Assembly: GCA_015233295.1 (NCBI GenBank)
Contig: JADFYC010000010.1
Span: 1 to 23,912, forward strand
Direction: 5' to 3'
Length of the DNA stretch: 23,912 nt
Source of the DNA: Deltaproteobacteria bacterium
GTDB lineage: Bacteria; Desulfobacterota; JADFXK01
In this document: in pieces, positions 23,201-23,912 of the stretch
How positions within the stretch are numbered: position 1 is the stretch's first letter
How the letters are laid out: every line of letters starts with the position of its first letter
Notes under the pieces: model-generated
Seen by the model: the letters and a program-made list of their open reading frames with translations, nothing else
What the model was told of the DNA's origin: nothing
Database searches by the model: none
Made by a program: the position numbers and the translations under genes

Positions 23201-23413
23201 ATATATCTGATTTTCCGGGAGGTGCAGTTGGTAGCCTCCTTCGTCTGGAAGACCGGCCTGATCGGGTGAGGCCATAACGTCGAAGAAAGATATACCCAAA
23301 GACCCTGCGGCCAGGGAACCACCTAGTAAAGCTGAACACTTGAGGAACTGTCGGCGATCCATCTGGTCGGCCGTCATGGTCTCTGTCGTCTGGTCTGGCT
23401 TGAGCTCAGGCAT
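20201..23413 (-). CDS. TtrA-like molybdopterin oxidoreductase catalytic subunit (tetrathionate reductase family)
   Basis: The 1070-aa protein has a twin-arginine signal (DRRQFLK, residues 19-25). It has a four-Cys [4Fe-4S] site C-x2-C-x3-C-x44-C (74, 77, 81, 126) and the probable Mo ligand Cys 276 in GHTTVCQGS, as in the Cys-ligated TtrA/PsrA/PhsA/ArrA group. Segments such as GKRGENKWKTIS followed by NGGDIFGEG, and the insertion around DPNHPDLGPKNNQ, resemble TtrA more than ArrA or PsrA. The length also fits TtrA (about 1020 aa). It would reduce tetrathionate or a related sulfur, selenium or arsenic oxyanion in the periplasm, receiving quinol electrons through the NrfD-type subunit. The gene overlaps that subunit's gene by 8 bases, in the order known from ttrBCA. 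The true substrate is uncertain, since it sits beside an ars cluster. Confidence 0.75.
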   Translation of the reverse strand: MPELKPDQTTETMTADQMDRRQFLKCSALLGGSLAAGSLGISFFDVMASPDQAGLPDEGGYQLHLPENQIYSACQQCNTNCGIKVKLIEGRVAKIDGNPYSPWTLSPHIPFDTPVAKAAIQEGAICPKGQAGIQALYDPYRLVKVLKRAGKRGENKWKTISYDQAINEIANGGDIFGEGKVEGLKDICPLKDPAVATALAQDAQKVAAKEMTIDDFKTKHADNLKYLIDPNHPDLGPKNNQFCLYWGRMKGGRNEFLRRFGQALGTINAHGHTTVCQGSLYFTCKAISDQFVEGKWTDGSKFYWQGDIGNSEFVIFVGANPFDANYGPPYRSSKITNGQSNGRLKMAVIDPRCTKVASKAWKWLPVAPNGVTAVAMGMIHWIIENNRFDARYLSNANKAAAKLDNEPTWTQSAWLVKLDKEGKPGPFLRGSDLGLPPVPRKGKDDKEWLFDPFMVFKAGQCLPFDPNSETEPVKGEPLASTEVNGLKVKTVLQVYREVAAARTLAQWADIAGIKEVDLAELAWEFTSHGKKAVADIHRGVSQHTSGFYNVLAWMLVNILIGNHDWMGGLCKATTYNMVGDKKGQPFNTANINGAIKGFGIDIIRGGKVYDKSTLFTGFPAKRVWYPFSSDVYQEVIPSLGDAYPYPIKALLLYMGTPVYSLPAGHELISILSDPKKLPLFIVSDIVVGETSMYADYIFPDLTYLERWEFAGSHPSFPFKVGPFRQPVCAPLTETVTAFGQSMPISLEALFLGLAEKLKLPGFGQNAFGQGQHLKRDEDMYIRMVANIAFGEKEDGSDKVAAAGPEEIAIFEKSHRHLPATIYDLKRWKDLVGAEIWPRVVYLLNRGGRFQNFQKAYANGQLTNKYGKMLGIYLEKQLKTKNSMTGQPYLHYADFVPGPTDCRGQLLNDTAQGFDLTLLTYKTISQTKSRTGGNYWLQAVYPENYLDVSAHDARRLNLSDDDMVKVISPSNPTGTWELGPTGSKPMIGRVRVLEGLRPGCVAFSLGHGHWAYGSRPIELDGVIIPGDERRATGLHANAAMRVDPVLKNTGLVDVTGGSAVFYQSQVKLVKV

Positions 23414-23912
23414 GGGTTCCTCCTTTACTGAAGAATAATGTCGGCGCCAGGCGCTGACCGAGCAAGAAGGCCAACCCGCCTAAAGATAATAAGAACAGGC
23501 CAATCAGCCATTCACCGAAAGGGGCGCAATAGGTCAGGCTGAGCCTCTGATGCACAAAGGCCTTATCCAGTCCGGAGAGCATGGGTACGGTTTGGGCCGA
23601 AATCAAGAAATCATAACGCACGGCGGTGAAGGTGATCACGATTGCCAAACAGGCCCAGGCCACGGCCTTAGGATTCCCACCCTGGGTGCACAGCAAGTAT
23701 AAGGGCACGAGAGTCCCCAGGAGGAGGTGAATAATCCAGAATCGCCACCAACCCTGACCGGAAGTGACGTCATTAAGGGCTTTGGTGACGTCCACCACGG
23801 CTCCTTGGTAGCCCACATAGTATTGCAGCCCTTCCAGGATTGAGTAAGTGATTAGAAGCAGCAAGACGGCCCGGCCCAGTCCGGAGGTTAAATTTTGCTC
23901 CGGTTGGTAGAG
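23406..23912 (-). CDS. NrfD/TtrC-like quinol-oxidising membrane subunit (5' end outside window)
   Basis: The frame is open to the window edge (from LYQPEQN at 23912), so the start is missing. The visible 168 residues contain four hydrophobic segments, including WWRFWIIHLLLGTLVPLYLL, AVAWACLAIVITFTAVRYDF and FGEWLIGLFLLSLGGLAFLL. The RYDFLISAQ...P segment is a typical end of the NrfD/PsrC/TtrC family. Such subunits oxidise menaquinol and pass electrons to an iron-sulfur subunit and then the catalytic subunit. Its stop overlaps the start of the TtrA-like gene. In known ttr operons the iron-sulfur subunit gene precedes this one, so it is expected beyond the window. Confidence 0.8.
   Translation of the reverse strand, partial: LYQPEQNLTSGLGRAVLLLLITYSILEGLQYYVGYQGAVVDVTKALNDVTSGQGWWRFWIIHLLLGTLVPLYLLCTQGGNPKAVAWACLAIVITFTAVRYDFLISAQTVPMLSGLDKAFVHQRLSLTYCAPFGEWLIGLFLLSLGGLAFLLGQRLAPTLFFSKGGTHA

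Noticed and set aside
20201..23413. Respiratory arsenate reductase ArrA
   Set aside because: Position next to ars genes is suggestive, but the length, the insertions after the Fe-S site, and the NrfD-before-catalytic-subunit order fit TtrA better. Kept only as an open alternative.
1..23912. CRISPR arrays, tRNA or rRNA genes, insertion sequences
   Set aside because: No regularly spaced direct repeats, no cloverleaf or rRNA sequence, and no transposase frame or terminal inverted repeats were seen by eye.

Overview
The window is bacterial, with roughly balanced to moderately high GC and the standard genetic code (several genes end in TGA). It most resembles an anaerobic Desulfobacterota (deltaproteobacterial) genome. 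That placement is inference. It rests on a tetrathionate-reductase-type molybdoenzyme, an ars cluster combining ArsP, small thioredoxins, CcdA and ACR3, a GEMM-I riboswitch ahead of an exported protein, and apparent selenocysteine use.

Layout. Positions 1-522 hold the end of a Gln/Glu-rich protein and a small protein. Positions 685-3535 form one regulated unit: a sigma70-like promoter, a GEMM-I cyclic-di-GMP riboswitch, an intrinsic terminator, and a secreted papain-family protease with repeat domains. Positions 3662-4241 are a toxin-antitoxin remnant whose RelE-like toxin has a frameshifted start. Positions 4333-6549 encode a secreted clan GH-A-like glycoside hydrolase with a Thr-rich linker.

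The most interesting block is 6578-10075 on the minus strand. It has a promoter/operator, an ArsR-family repressor, a 149-aa protein of unknown function with an in-frame TGA, a rhodanese-DsbD-thioredoxin fusion with two in-frame TGA codons exactly where rhodanese relatives carry cysteines, and a TVP38/DedA-type membrane protein. Bacterial SECIS-like hairpins lie at the expected distance after each TGA, so both genes are proposed as selenoproteins. A conventional ORF caller would cut both. Together they look like a metalloid- or sulfur-responsive membrane redox module.

A HicB antitoxin with a frameshifted HicA sits at 10424-10859. From 19986 down to 10968 runs one long minus-strand array: arsR, arsP-type permease, small CxxC thioredoxin, truncated DGC-domain remnant, periplasmic thioredoxin, CcdA, ACR3 arsenite exporter, then TolC, membrane-fusion protein, ABC permease and ABC ATPase. 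The first half moves electrons through thioredoxin-like proteins and CcdA and exports arsenic. The second half is a complete tripartite ABC efflux pump. From 23912 to 20201, in a separately terminated operon, lie an NrfD/TtrC-like membrane subunit (cut by the window edge) and a TAT-exported TtrA-like molybdopterin catalytic subunit.
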